From Acidovorax sp. NCPPB 3576 (GTDB lineage: Bacteria; Pseudomonadota; Gammaproteobacteria; Burkholderiales; Burkholderiaceae_C), in assembly GCF_028473605.1 (NCBI RefSeq), contig NZ_CP097267.1, positions 1,430,501-1,494,500 on the forward strand: a DNA stretch of 64,000 nucleotides, read 5' to 3'. The notes under the pieces are model-generated. The model worked only from the letters and a program-made list of their open reading frames with translations, was not told where the DNA came from and did no database searches. Below, one piece after another: positions 8,148-17,873 of this stretch; the first letter of the stretch is position 1, and every line of letters starts with the position of its first letter. The translations under genes and the position numbers were made by a program.

Positions 8148-11100
8148 ATGAATCTCTCCCGCTTTTTCATCGACCGCCCCATCTTCGCCGGGGTGCTGTC
8201 GGTGCTCATCTTCCTGTCGGGGCTGATCGCGCTGCGCGCGCTGCCGATCTCGGAATACCCCGAAGTCGCGCCGCCCTCGGTGGTGGTGCGCGCCACCTAT
8301 CCCGGTGCCAACCCCAAGGTGATCGCCGAGACCGTGGCCACGCCGCTGGAGGAATCCATCAACGGCGTGGAAGGCATGCTCTACATGGGCAGCCAGGCCA
8401 CCACCGACGGCGTGATGACCCTGACCGTGACGTTCGCTTTGGGCACCGACCCCGACAAGGCCCAGCAGCTGGTGCAAAACCGCGTCTCGCAGGCCGAGCC
8501 GCGCCTGCCCGAGGAGGTGCGCCGCTTGGGCATCACGACCGTCAAGAGCGCGCCCGACCTGACGATGGTCGTGCACATGGTCTCGCCCAACGGCCGCTAC
8601 GGCATCGACTACCTGCGCAACTACGCCGTGCTGAACGTGAAGGACCGGCTCGCCCGCATCCAGGGCGTGGGCCAGGTGCAGATCTTCGGCGGCGGCGATT
8701 ATTCGATGCGCGCCTGGCTTGACCCGCAGAAGGTCGCGCAGCGCGGCCTGTCGGCGGCTGACGTGGTGGCCGCCATCCGCGGCCAGAACGTGCAGGCCGC
8801 GGCCGGCGTGGTGGGGCAGTCGCCCGGCCTGCCCGGCGTGGACATGCAACTGTCGATCAATGCGCAGGGCCGCCTGCAGACCGAAGAGTAGTTCGGCGAC
8901 ATCATCGTGAAGACCGGCAGCGACGGCGCGGTGACGCGCCTGCGCGACGTGGCCCGGCTGGAGCTGGGCGCGGCCGACTACTCGCTGCGCTCGCTGCTCA
9001 ACAACGACCCGGCCGTGGGCATGGGCGTGTTCCAGGCACCGGGCTCCAACGCGCTCGACATCTCGTCGAACGTGCGCAAGACCATGGCCGAGCTGCAAAA
9101 GAACATGCCCGAAGGCGTGGAGTTCCGCATTGCCTACGACCCGACGCAGTTCGTGCGCGCCTCCATCAAGTCGGTGATCCAGACCCTGCTGGAAGCCGTG
9201 GCGCTGGTGGTGGTCGTGGTGATCCTGTTCCTGCAGACTTGGCGCGCCTCCATCATTCCGCTGCTGGCCGTGCCGGTGTCGGTGGTGGGCACGTTCGCGG
9301 TGCTGCACCTGCTGGGTTTCTCGATCAACGCGCTCTCGCTGTTCGGCCTGGTGCTGGCCATCGGCATCGTGGTGGACGACGCCATCGTGGTGGTGGAGAA
9401 CGTGGAGCGCAACATCGAGGCGGGACTGACCCCGCGCGAGGCCACCTACCGCGCCATGCGCGAAGTGTCCGGCCCCATCATCGCCATCGCGCTGGTGCTG
9501 GTGGCGGTGTTCGTGCCGTTGGCGTTCATCAGCGGGCTCACGGGGCAGTTCTACCGCCAGTTCGCGGTGACCATCGCGATCTCCACGGTGATCTCGGCGA
9601 TCAATTCGCTCACGCTGTCGCCCGCCCTGAGCGCGCTCTTGCTCAAGGGCCACCATGAACCGAAGGATGCGTTGACGCGCGGCATGGACAAGGTGCTGGG
9701 CGGGTTCTTCCGCCGCTTCAACAGCGTGTTCCACCGGGGTTCCGAGGCCTACAGCGGCGGCGTCAAGCGCGTCATCGGCCGCAAGGCGCTGATGCTGGTG
9801 ATCTACGCCGCGCTGGTGGCGGCCACCTGGGGCCTGTTCAAGATCGTGCCGGGCGGCTTCGTGCCGGCGCAGGACAAGCAGTACCTGGTGGGCTTTGCGC
9901 AGTTGCCCGACGGCGCCACGCTGGACCGCACCGAGGACGTGATCCGCCGCATGGGCGAGATCGTCAAGAAGAACCCGAACGTGGAAGACGCCATCGCCTT
10001 CCCGGGCCTGTCGATCAACGGCTTCACCAACAGCTCCAACTCCGGCATCGTGTTCGTCACGCTCAAGCCCTTCGCCGAGCGCGGCCGCGCGGACCAGGGC
10101 GGCGGTGCCGTCGCGGGCCAGTTGAACCAGGCCTTCGGCAGCATCCAGGATGCGTTCATCGCCATGTTCCCGCCGCCCCCGGTGGCCGGCCTGGGCACGA
10201 CGGGCGGCTTCAAGCTGCAGATCGAAGACCGTGCCTCGCTGGGCTACGAGGCCATGGACGCCGCCGTGAAGGCCTTCATGGGCAAGGCGTACCAGACGCC
10301 GGAACTCGCTGGCCTGTTCACGAGCTGGCAGGTCAACGTGCCGCAGCTGTACGCCAACATCGACCGCACCAAGGCGCGGCAACTGGGCGTGCCGGTGACG
10401 GACATCTTCGAGACGCTGCAGATCTACCTGGGCAGCCTGTATGCCAACGACTTCAACCAGTTCGGGCGCACCTACAGCGTGCGCGTGCAGGCCGATGCGG
10501 CCTTCCGGGCGCGGGCCGAGGACGTGGGCCTGCTCAAGGTGCGTTCCACCACGGGCGAGATGGTGCCGCTGTCGGCACTGATGAAGCTCGAGCCCAGCTT
10601 CGGCCCCGAGCGCGCCATGCGCTACAACGGCTTCCTGTCGGCGGACGTGAACGGCGGGCCCGCACCCGGCTTCTCGTCGGGCCAGGCGCAGGCCGCCATC
10701 GAGCGCATCGCCGCCGAGACGCTGCCGCAGGGCATCGGCTTCGAGTGGACCGAGCTGACCTACCAGGAAATCCTGGCCGGCAATTCCGCCGTGCTGGTGT
10801 TCCCCATCGCGATCCTGCTGGTGTTCCTGGTGCTGGCCGCGCAGTACGAAAGCCTCACGCTGCCCATCGCCATCATCCTGATCGTGCCCATGGGCCTGCT
10901 GGCTGCGATGACGGGCGTGTGGCTGTCAGGCGGCGACAACAACGTGTTCACGCAGATCGGGCTCATCGTGCTGGTGGGGCTGTCGGCGAAGAACGCCATC
11001 CTGATCGTGGAGTTCGCCCGCGAGCTGGAGTTTGCCGGCCGCACGCCCGTGCAGGCCGCCATCGAGGCCAGCCGCCTGCGGCTGCGCCCCATCCTGATGA

Positions 11101-11387
11101 CGTCGCTGGCGTTCGTGATGGGTGTGCTGCCGCTGGTGCTGTCCACCGGCGCGGGCGCAGAGATGCGCAGCGCCATGGGCGTGGCGGTGTTCGCCGGAAT
11201 GATCGGGGTGACGGCCTTCGGCCTGTTCCTCACGCCGGTGTTCTACGTGGCGCTGCGCCGCTTGGCCGGCAACCGGCCGCTGCAGCAGCACGGCAGCCAC
11301 ACCGCGCCCTTGACCGATACCTCCGGGACCGGCGCTGGCGCCGTGGCCCACCCCGTGCTGGCGTCGCCGCGCGGGCATAACGAATGA
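8148..11387 (+). pseudogene. RND efflux permease (MexF/AcrB-like) with in-frame amber codon
   Basis: 1079 codons from ATG 8148, full length for the family, but codon 248 (8889-8891) is TAG. The frame is otherwise open on both sides: ...GRLQTEE-stop-FGDIIVKTG, where relatives read TEEEFGDII, so one GAG became TAG. Everything else is intact: MNLSRFFIDRPIFAGVLS start, proton-relay Asp pair in LVLAIGIVVDDAIVV, the TM10 Lys in GLSAKNAILIVEFA, and 12 membrane segments. A second translation start at 8907 could make only a fragment lacking TM1 and part of the porter domain. As written the pump should be non-functional unless the codon is suppressed or the base is wrong. The upstream gap is 25 bases; the downstream gene starts within 20 bases. 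Confidence 0.9.
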
Positions 11388-11404
11388 GCGAAGGAGTTCA
11401 TGCG

Positions 11405-12898
11405 ATGACTGCCCCCTTGAAGTCGATTTTTCTGCCGTCCTGGTCCCGCCTGGCGCCGCTGGCGGCCGCCCTGGTGTTGGCCGGCTGCATGAGCAGCCCG
11501 GTCGCCCCCGTGCCCGAGCATGCCGGCGTGGCCGTGCCGGCCACGTTCAGCGAGGCCGACGGCGCGCGGTCGTGGACCACCGCGCCCCCTGCCGAGGCGC
11601 AGCCGCGTGGCGAGTGGTGGCTGGGATTCCAGGACCCGGTGCTGAACGGCCTGGTGGAGCGCGCCGGCCGCGGCAACACCACCGTGCAGGAGGCCGCGGC
11701 GCGGCTGGCCGAAGCGCGGGCGCTGCTGCGCTCGGCCGATGCCAACCGCGCGCCGCAGGTGGGCGTGTCCACCGGCGTGTCGCGCCAGGCGGGCGCCAAC
11801 ACCGCCACGGGCGGCCCGGTGCCGGCCACGCTGGCCACGGCCGGCCTGAACGTGTCGTATGAGCTGGACCTGTTCGGCCGCCTGTCGCAGGCCAGCGATG
11901 CCGCGCGGCTCGATGCCCAGGCGCGCGATGCGCTGCTGCAAAGCACGCGCCTCATGGTGCAGGCCGACGTGGCGCAGACCTATCTGCAATGGCGCGCGGT
12001 GCAGGCCGAGCGCGTGCTGGTGGACGAAAGCCTGGCCGCCTACCGCGACACGCTGCGCCTCACCCAGCGCCGCTACCAGGCGGGCGACGTGGCCGAGCTG
12101 GACCTGGCGCGCGTGCAGACCGAGGTGGCCGCCACCGAATCGGAGGCTCTCGCGCTGGAGCGCCAGCAGGTGCTGCTGAACAATGCGCTCGCGGTGCTGG
12201 TGGGCGACGTGGCGAGCGGTTTCGCCGTGGCGCCTGCGGGCAGTGCAGGCAGTGCAGGCGCTGCCGGCGAAGCGGTGCTGCCCGTGATCCCGGCGGGCGT
12301 GCCCGGCACGGTGCTGGCGCGCCGGCCCGACGTGTCGGCGGCGCAGGCTTCGGTGATGGCAGCGCAGGCCCGCGTGGGCGTGGCGCAGGCGGCGTGGTTT
12401 CCGGCCGTCACGCTCACGGGCAATGGCGGCTATGCCTCGCCCGAACTGGGCGACCTGTTCAAGTGGTCGGCCCGGTCGTGGGGCATCGGCGCGCTGCTGT
12501 CGCTGCCGATCTTCGACGGCGGCCAGCGCGCCGCGCAGGAAGAGAGCGCCCGCGCCCGCCTGGAAGGCGCCCTGGCCGCGCACCGGGGCCAGGTGCTCAC
12601 CGCGTTCCGCGAGGTCGAGGACCAGCTGGGCGCCTTGCGCCTGCTGGCGGGCCAGGCCGAGGCACAGGGCCGCGCCGTGCAGGCCGCCGCGCGCGCCACG
12701 CAGCTATCGGACTCGCGCTACCGCAACGGCCTGGTGAGCCAGCTCGAACTGCTGGACGCGCGCCGCAGCGAACTGCGCAACCGCCGCCAGGCGCTTCAGG
12801 TGCGCACCGCGCAGTACACCGCGACGGTGGGGCTCATCCGCGCGCTGGGCGGGGGCTGGGGCGACGCGCCCGCACAGGTGGCGGCAGCGCGGCCTTGA
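11405..12898 (+). CDS. RND outer-membrane channel lipoprotein (OprN/OprM family)
   Basis: 497 aa, NodT/OprM family. The signal peptide ends in the lipobox LVLAGC, so the mature protein is N-acylated at Cys. Two OEP repeats follow, with typical LDLFGRLSQASDAARL and LPIFDGGQRAAQEESARARLEGAL segments and long coiled-coil helices. I chose ATG 11405 because AAGGAG (11391-11396) is well placed; an ATG at 11384 overlaps the permease stop (ATGA) and is a possible alternative. A short 9-base tandem repeat codes GSAGSAG near residue 280. It completes the tripartite pump begun at 6875. Confidence 0.93.
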   Translation: MTAPLKSIFLPSWSRLAPLAAALVLAGCMSSPVAPVPEHAGVAVPATFSEADGARSWTTAPPAEAQPRGEWWLGFQDPVLNGLVERAGRGNTTVQEAAARLAEARALLRSADANRAPQVGVSTGVSRQAGANTATGGPVPATLATAGLNVSYELDLFGRLSQASDAARLDAQARDALLQSTRLMVQADVAQTYLQWRAVQAERVLVDESLAAYRDTLRLTQRRYQAGDVAELDLARVQTEVAATESEALALERQQVLLNNALAVLVGDVASGFAVAPAGSAGSAGAAGEAVLPVIPAGVPGTVLARRPDVSAAQASVMAAQARVGVAQAAWFPAVTLTGNGGYASPELGDLFKWSARSWGIGALLSLPIFDGGQRAAQEESARARLEGALAAHRGQVLTAFREVEDQLGALRLLAGQAEAQGRAVQAAARATQLSDSRYRNGLVSQLELLDARRSELRNRRQALQVRTAQYTATVGLIRALGGGWGDAPAQVAAARP

Positions 12899-13082
12899 TC
12901 CGCTGCGTGTCCGCGCGTGGCGCGGCCCCGGCCCCGCGCGCGCTTTGGGGATGTAACCGCGCGGACTGCACGGGCCGGCGAACGGGCCTATAGTTGCCCG
13001 TTGCTGCCGCGCAGCCTAGGCCCCCGCGGCAGGGTTCGCCCCCTTCTTTTCACCCATCCCCGACAGCAGGAGCATTCACACA

Positions 13083-14519
13083 ATGAGTTACCCCAGCACC
13101 CGCCTTTTCATCGCCGGCCAATGGCAGGACGCCGCCGACGGCAAATCCATCGCCGTGCACAACCCTGCCACCGGCAAGGAAATCGGGCGCGTGGCGCATG
13201 CGGGCAAGGCCGACCTGGACCGTGCCTTGGAGGCCGCGCAAAAGGGCTTCGAGGCCTGGCGCGACATTCCCGCGGTGGACCGCGCCAAGACCATGCGCCG
13301 CGCCGCCGCCCTGATGCGCGAGCGCGCCGACGCCATCGCCGCGATCATGGTGCAGGAGCAGGGCAAGCCCCTGGCCGAGGCCCGCATGGAAACCATGGCC
13401 TCCGCCGACATCATCGAGTGGTTCGCCGACGAATCGCAGCGCGTGTATGGCCGCATCGTGCCGTCCCGCAACCTGGCCGCGCGCCAGATGGTCGTGAAGG
13501 ACCCCGTGGGCCCCGTGGCGGCGTTCACGCCCTGGAACTTCCCGATCAACCAGGTGGTGCGCAAGCTGGCCGCGGCCCTGTCGGCCGGCTGCTCCATCCT
13601 CGTGAAGGCGCCGGAAGAAACGCCGGCCAGCCCGGCCGAGCTGATCCGCGCGTTCGCCGATGCCGGCGTGCCCGCGGGCGCCGTGGGGCTGGTCTATGGC
13701 GACCCGGCCGAGATCTCCAACTACCTCATCCCGCACCCGATCATCCGCAAGGTGACCTTCACCGGCTCTACGCCCGTGGGCAAGCAGCTGGCGGCCCTGG
13801 CTGGCAAGCACATGAAGCGCGTGACCATGGAGCTGGGCGGCCACGCCCCGGTGATCGTGGCGGAGGACGCCGACGTCGAGCTGGCCATCAAGGCCGCGGG
13901 CGGTGCCAAGTTCCGCAACGCGGGCCAGGTGTGCATCTCGCCCACGCGGTTCCTGGTGCATGAAAGCATCCGCGCCGAGTTCGTGGCCGCGCTGTCGCGC
14001 CACGCGCAGGGCCTCAAGGTGGGCAACGGCCTGGCCGAAGGCACGCAGATGGGCCCGCTGGCCAATCCGCGCCGCATCACCGCCATGGCCGACCTGATGG
14101 CCGACGCCGTGCAGCAGGGCGCGCAACTGGCCACCGGCGGCGAACGCATCGGCAGCGAAGGCAACTTCTTCCAGCCCACGGTGCTCAACGACGTGCCGCT
14201 GTCGGCCCGCATCTTCAACGAAGAGCCCTTCGGCCCCGTGGCCGCGGTGCGCGGCTTCGAGAAGATCGAGGACGCCATCGCCGAAGCCAACCGCCTGCCG
14301 TTCGGCCTGGCGGGCTATGCCTTCACGCGCTCGCTCAAGAACGCGCACCTGCTGGCCCAGCGGCTGGAGGTCGGCATGCTCTGGATCAACCAGGCCGCCG
14401 CTCCGGCAGCCGAGTTGCCCTTCGGCGGGCTGAAGGACTCGGGCTACGGCTCCGAAGGCGGCTCCGAAGCGGTGGAAGCCCACCTGAACACGCGCCTCGT
14501 GTCGATCATGAACGTGTGA
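13083..14519 (+). CDS. NAD(P)-dependent aldehyde dehydrogenase (SSADH-like)
   Basis: 478 aa, the normal ALDH length. It oxidises an aldehyde to the acid with NAD(P). Visible landmarks are [10 protein letters not shown] (cofactor site), [18 protein letters not shown] with the general base Glu250, [10 protein letters not shown] with catalytic Cys284, and [10 protein letters not shown]. The sequence style is that of succinate-semialdehyde dehydrogenases (GabD family), but substrate cannot be fixed without neighbours: no gabT is adjacent. ATG 13083 follows AGGAG (13069-13073). The gene stands alone, ending in a strong intrinsic terminator. Confidence 0.9.
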   Translation: MSYPSTRLFIAGQWQDAADGKSIAVHNPATGKEIGRVAHAGKADLDRALEAAQKGFEAWRDIPAVDRAKTMRRAAALMRERADAIAAIMVQEQGKPLAEARMETMASADIIEWFADESQRVYGRIVPSRNLAARQMVVKDPVGPVAAFTPWNFPINQVVRKLAAALSAGCSILVKAPEETPASPAELIRAFADAGVPAGAVGLVYGDPAEISNYLIPHPIIRKVTFTGSTPVGKQLAALAGKHMKRVTMELGGHAPVIVAEDADVELAIKAAGGAKFRNAGQVCISPTRFLVHESIRAEFVAALSRHAQGLKVGNGLAEGTQMGPLANPRRITAMADLMADAVQQGAQLATGGERIGSEGNFFQPTVLNDVPLSARIFNEEPFGPVAAVRGFEKIEDAIAEANRLPFGLAGYAFTRSLKNAHLLAQRLEVGMLWINQAAAPAAELPFGGLKDSGYGSEGGSEAVEAHLNTRLVSIMNV

Positions 14520-14550
14520 TCGAACGACCGGCCGATTTGGCCGTTTGAAA

Positions 14551-14579
14551 GGGCCGCGCTGCAAGGCGCGGCCCTTTTT
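14551..14579 (+). terminator. Intrinsic terminator after aldehyde dehydrogenase
   Basis: GGGCCGCGC, loop TGCAAG, GCGCGGCCC, then TTTTT: a perfect 9-bp GC stem with a U-tract, 31 bases after the stop codon. Confidence 0.92.
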
Positions 14580-14670
14580 GCATTTCGGGATGGCTGGTGT
14601 GCCGATGGGCGGTCAAGGCGGTGCCGAGGTGCGCGGGAGGCCGCGCCAAGGGCGGCCGTATCATCGCCCG

Positions 14671-15297
14671 ATGCTGACTCTCGCCCAACTGCTCTCGTCC
14701 CTGTTCGCCGCCGTGCTCATCACCGCCACGCCGGGTCCGGACAACCTCATGGTGCTGGGCGTGGGCATGTCCCGGGGGCGCTGGCAGGGCATCGTCTTCG
14801 GCCTGGGTTGCGCGCTGGGCTGCCTGAGCCACACGGTGCTGGCGGTGGTGGGCGTGAGCGCGCTGATCGCCGCATCGCCCGTCGCCTTCACCGTCTTGAA
14901 ATGGTTGGGCGGCGCGTATCTCGTGTGGCTGGGCATCCAGGCGCTGCGCAGCACGGGCGCGGGCCGCGTGGCGGCCTCGGGCGCACCCGCGCAGTCGCTG
15001 CGCAGCCTGTTCTTCAAGGGCATGGTCGCCAACGCGATCAATCCCAAGGTGGTGCTGTTCTTCCTGTCGTTCCTGCCGCAGTTCGTGGTGCCGGCGCAAG
15101 GCCAGGTGGGCTGGCAGCTCGGCGTGCTGGGGCTGGTGTTCACGGCGCAGGCGGCCGTTCTGTTCGGGCTGCTGGGGTACTTCGCCGGCACCATCGGCGC
15201 CTGGCTGAACCGCCGGCCCCGCGCCGGCCTGTGGCTGGACCGGGTGGCCGGCGCAGTGTTCGTGGGGCTGGGCCTGAAGATGATCGCGGGCCGCTAG
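14671..15297 (+). CDS. LysE/RhtB-family amino-acid exporter
   Basis: 208 aa, six predicted membrane segments. The family signature ITATPGPDNLMVLGVGMSRG is at residues 17-36, followed by GGAYLVWLGIQALR and the second conserved region KGMVANAINPKVVLFFLSFLPQF. Members export amino acids, homoserine lactones or similar metabolites; the substrate here is unknown. I chose ATG 14671 because the homology to LysE proteins begins there; an upstream frame to 14545 overlaps the terminator. It ends in TAG. Confidence 0.92.
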   Translation: MLTLAQLLSSLFAAVLITATPGPDNLMVLGVGMSRGRWQGIVFGLGCALGCLSHTVLAVVGVSALIAASPVAFTVLKWLGGAYLVWLGIQALRSTGAGRVAASGAPAQSLRSLFFKGMVANAINPKVVLFFLSFLPQFVVPAQGQVGWQLGVLGLVFTAQAAVLFGLLGYFAGTIGAWLNRRPRAGLWLDRVAGAVFVGLGLKMIAGR

Positions 15298-15725
15298 CGG
15301 CCCGCCCGGGCCCTTGGGGCCCCATTGTTCAGTCCTCCATTGCAGGCCCGGCGGGCGCTCACCTGACATCCCTTGTCTTGACGATGAATGCGCGGTCCAG
15401 TCAGGCATGGCTTCTGATGCACTTCGCAATGCAATGCGGTGCTTGGCTCGCGTGGCGTTATTCGTGGCGCTCAGAGTGATCGGTGCTTTGCACTAAAACG
15501 GTTTGCAACAAATTGCTTTAAACGGACAAGCCCCAAACCGTTAGAGTTCAACGCGTTAATTGCTTGAGCATTATTTGAAATGCTTATAGGGCCGCAATGG
15601 AAAACTTCAGGGTGTTTTTAATGCCCTGCCCCTGATACGAATGGCCGGTCTGTGGACGAAGTCCAGTGGGTTTTAGATTCCCAGTGTTTTGCCTCGTATT
15701 TTAATAAATTATAGGGAGAATAAAA
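15298..15725. other. Gene-free gap at left edge of low-GC island
   Basis: No convincing gene. Base composition falls from GC-rich to distinctly AT-rich at about 15480. A perfect 9-base inverted repeat, AACGGTTTG (15497-15505) and CAAACCGTT (15534-15542), sits at that transition. It is not a clear integron attC site, because the right core reads GTTAGAG rather than GTTRRRY. Confidence 0.5.
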
Positions 15726-16250
15726 ATGATCAATTTCCTGTCCAGTTGGCGCGCGCGGCGCCGACTCGCTCACGTTCCGAAGATCACCATGGATGTGACA
15801 AGAAATTACTACATGACGTTCACCGCGCCCAATCCAGACGTGAAAGTTGTCATCAGGAATCAAGAGGGCATGACGGTGGGGGAAGCCTGTTATGCAGTCT
15901 CGCCGTTGAACGACCGGGTTTATGTCTATGACGTCGAAATTCTCAGCGCCTATCGAAGGCAGGGCTATGGCACCGCCTTGCTGAGTTTTTTGGCCCAGAA
16001 CTACAAGATTCCAATCACCGTGGTGAGAGAACTCTCCAGTTCCTGTGGGTTTTGGCGATTTGCCAGAAGCCTGGGTAGCGCTGGCATTCACTTCACCCAA
16101 CAACTGTCAGTCTCCGAGATGGCGATCGAGTCGGAGCGTTGGGCGCACCTGCAGCCACAGTCTCCAAAGCTCCATGAAACGGTCAGGCATCGCCTCGCAG
16201 TGGAGAAACAGCCTTGGCGTGATGCCACCACTCGCGGACTCGAAACCTGA
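15726..16250 (+). CDS. GNAT-family N-acetyltransferase-like protein
   Basis: 174 aa. The centre has the acetyl-CoA-binding motif A: VYVYDVEILSAYRRQGYGTA, with the R-x-x-G-x-G/A pattern (RRQGYGTA) after a beta strand, then a helix LLSFLAQNY. The flanking parts are not recognisable; the N-terminus is basic (SSWRARRR) and the last 50 residues look polar and unstructured. ATG 15726 has GGGAG upstream. The acceptor substrate is unknown. It is the first gene of the low-GC island, with AT-richer codon use than its neighbours, suggesting acquisition. Confidence 0.65.
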   Translation: MINFLSSWRARRRLAHVPKITMDVTRNYYMTFTAPNPDVKVVIRNQEGMTVGEACYAVSPLNDRVYVYDVEILSAYRRQGYGTALLSFLAQNYKIPITVVRELSSSCGFWRFARSLGSAGIHFTQQLSVSEMAIESERWAHLQPQSPKLHETVRHRLAVEKQPWRDATTRGLET

Positions 16251-16336
16251 AAGAAGTCGGGCGCGCTAATATGCAATAAAAATTGATGGAAGAAATTAAA
16301 GAACCGGCTGATAGTGCAGAGCTGAGGAATGTTTCA

Positions 16337-17263
16337 ATGAAGAATCATGCAGTTTTCATAATTGGAGGAATATTAATTTCTGGAGGCGTCGTCGCGGTGG
16401 CACATTGGCAAGATGATGCCTTGATAATAAATGAATCCGTCGAAATCGCTCCTTTCGTCAATTCAACTCCTGCACCGTTGGTACGCAGTGCATCCAGCAC
16501 CCTCGATACGGCTGACAAAAGCGCTCTCCCGGCGGCGAGTACCAAAGCGCTTGTCAGCGGTTTGAAAGCACCGGCACGCCCTGTTTGGGAGGGCGTGGTT
16601 GACTACCGCCAAGGTAAAAAAGGGCGGTCGATACAAGAGGAAGTCATTGCAGGACTTTCTTTTTGTGCCTCTGCCGAACTAAAAAGGGAAGCAGCGGTGG
16701 CAGAGAAGAGTCGCACAGGGGTGACAGCCCAAACTGCGGCCCTTGACTCCATGGTGCAGGCCCAAAGCGAGATATGTACTCGCCTCTCAGACGCCGACTA
16801 CGAACTGCGCTCGGAGATTCTGGGCATTTGGGCCAAAGAAGGTGATTTGGAGGCGATGGTCGCTTTCTACACAGCAGGCCCACTCGGCAAATGGGGTGCA
16901 ACCACGGGGCCTCAAACCCTCGAGAACCCGAGAATAAAAGAGTGGCAGTCGCAGGCAGTGTCATGGTTGAACGTGGCCGCACAACAAGGACAGATCGGAG
17001 CCCTGTTGCTCCTTTCGGATGTGTACGACAACCAGCCGGCAGCCGAGCGTCCAAATGCGGTTTTCAGTGATCTTTACGATCCCGTGCGCTCTTACGCCTA
17101 TGCGCACGCATGGCATTACTTGGTGGGTCGTGATGAATCAAAACGCCAAGCCTTGCTCAAGAGTGATTTTCTCAAGGGAGCTGAAGCCGGGCTTTCTAAG
17201 GAGCAGCGCGACCTGGGACGCACCGAGTCAAAACGAATCATCGACTCATTGAACAGAAATTAA
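16337..17263 (+). CDS. Membrane-anchored protein of unknown function
   Basis: 308 aa. A single N-terminal membrane helix (about residues 5-25, VFIIGGILISGGVVAVAHW) is followed by a Ser/Ala/Pro-rich linker to about residue 90. The helical C-terminal domain has a segment resembling Sel1/TPR repeats (EGDLEAMVAFYTAG and WLNVAAQQGQIGALLLLSDVY). I chose ATG 16337, which has TGAGGA upstream; TTG 16283 and ATG 16286 are possible. The topology would put the helical domain in the periplasm. It is followed after 3 bases by the next gene, so the two are co-transcribed. Not recognised by name; low-GC composition. Confidence 0.65.
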   Translation: MKNHAVFIIGGILISGGVVAVAHWQDDALIINESVEIAPFVNSTPAPLVRSASSTLDTADKSALPAASTKALVSGLKAPARPVWEGVVDYRQGKKGRSIQEEVIAGLSFCASAELKREAAVAEKSRTGVTAQTAALDSMVQAQSEICTRLSDADYELRSEILGIWAKEGDLEAMVAFYTAGPLGKWGATTGPQTLENPRIKEWQSQAVSWLNVAAQQGQIGALLLLSDVYDNQPAAERPNAVFSDLYDPVRSYAYAHAWHYLVGRDESKRQALLKSDFLKGAEAGLSKEQRDLGRTESKRIIDSLNRN

Positions 17264-17266
17264 TTC

Positions 17267-17731
17267 ATGAAGAAGATCAAAAAGAAAATAATTGCCGCGA
17301 GCCTCGTTTCTCTGGCGCTTATTGTTGTAGCTGCTGATTATGGTCGTTTTCTTTGTAATAACTGTTCTTCCATGCCTCCGTCTCAGGAAGATATCGTGTT
17401 TTTCGTGCGTACCGTTGTGAACTATGAGGTCAAAGCTTGGGTTAAAGGGGATAGTTTTGCGTTATGCAATGGGTCTGTTTGTCAGCAGCTTATTAATGAA
17501 ACGGCGGATGCCAAAATATTCGCTTATGGAATTCCGTATCCAGATCCTAGAGCGGGATATAAGCGTGAAGGCAGTATCATCGCAGGTGGGGGTGGGAATT
17601 TTTACCCCGGAGAGTCGGTCTATTTTGGTGGTGGACCAAGTCTGGGTGATGGAAATGGGACGGTCATTGTTGGCGCTATTGGCAGGGAATGTACGATTTT
17701 TAATTCCTGGGAGTATGCCCATTGGTGTTGA
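17267..17731 (+). CDS. Cys-rich secreted protein of unknown function
   Basis: 154 aa. A Lys-rich start (MKKIKKKII) and hydrophobic core to about residue 23 form a signal peptide or anchor. The mature part has six cysteines (30, 33, 67, 72, 142, 154), an even number suggesting three disulfides in the periplasm or outside. It also has a glycine-rich stretch near residues 106-130 (AGGGGNFYPGES, FGGGPSLGDGNG) and ends in Trp-Cys. ATG 17267 directly follows the stop of the upstream gene, so translation is probably coupled. AT-rich and codon-atypical. No family recognised. Confidence 0.6.
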   Translation: MKKIKKKIIAASLVSLALIVVAADYGRFLCNNCSSMPPSQEDIVFFVRTVVNYEVKAWVKGDSFALCNGSVCQQLINETADAKIFAYGIPYPDPRAGYKREGSIIAGGGGNFYPGESVYFGGGPSLGDGNGTVIVGAIGRECTIFNSWEYAHWC

Positions 17732-17818
17732 CTGAAGATTATCCAGTTCAAAATTCGATCACCGCATGCCTATATTCGATAAATGACCGAGGAAGTCAAT
17801 TCGTCGTGGTGGATGAAC

Positions 17819-17850
17819 GCGGCTCGCCATCGATAGCGAAGGCGAGCCGC
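17819..17850. terminator. Hairpin between convergent genes
   Basis: GCGGCTCGCC, 12-base loop, GGCGAGCCGC: a perfect 10-bp stem, 23 bases beyond the TonB-receptor stop (minus strand). There is no U-tract on either side, so it may be a weak or Rho-assisted bidirectional terminator. Confidence 0.5.
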
Positions 17851-17873
17851 GCGCTGCGATCCAGGCCTTTCGG

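Noticed and set aside
7959..10382. 807-codon minus-strand frame across the RND genes
   Set aside because: His/Arg/Gln-rich shadow opposite the adaptor and permease; no domain and no ribosome site.
12966..12994. Promoter for the aldehyde dehydrogenase gene (TATAGT at 12989)
   Set aside because: A -10-like hexamer exists but no acceptable -35 at the right distance.
15490..15550. Integron attC site before the GNAT-like gene
   Set aside because: The inverted repeat is perfect but the core reads GTTAGAG, not GTTRRRY, and no integrase gene is visible.
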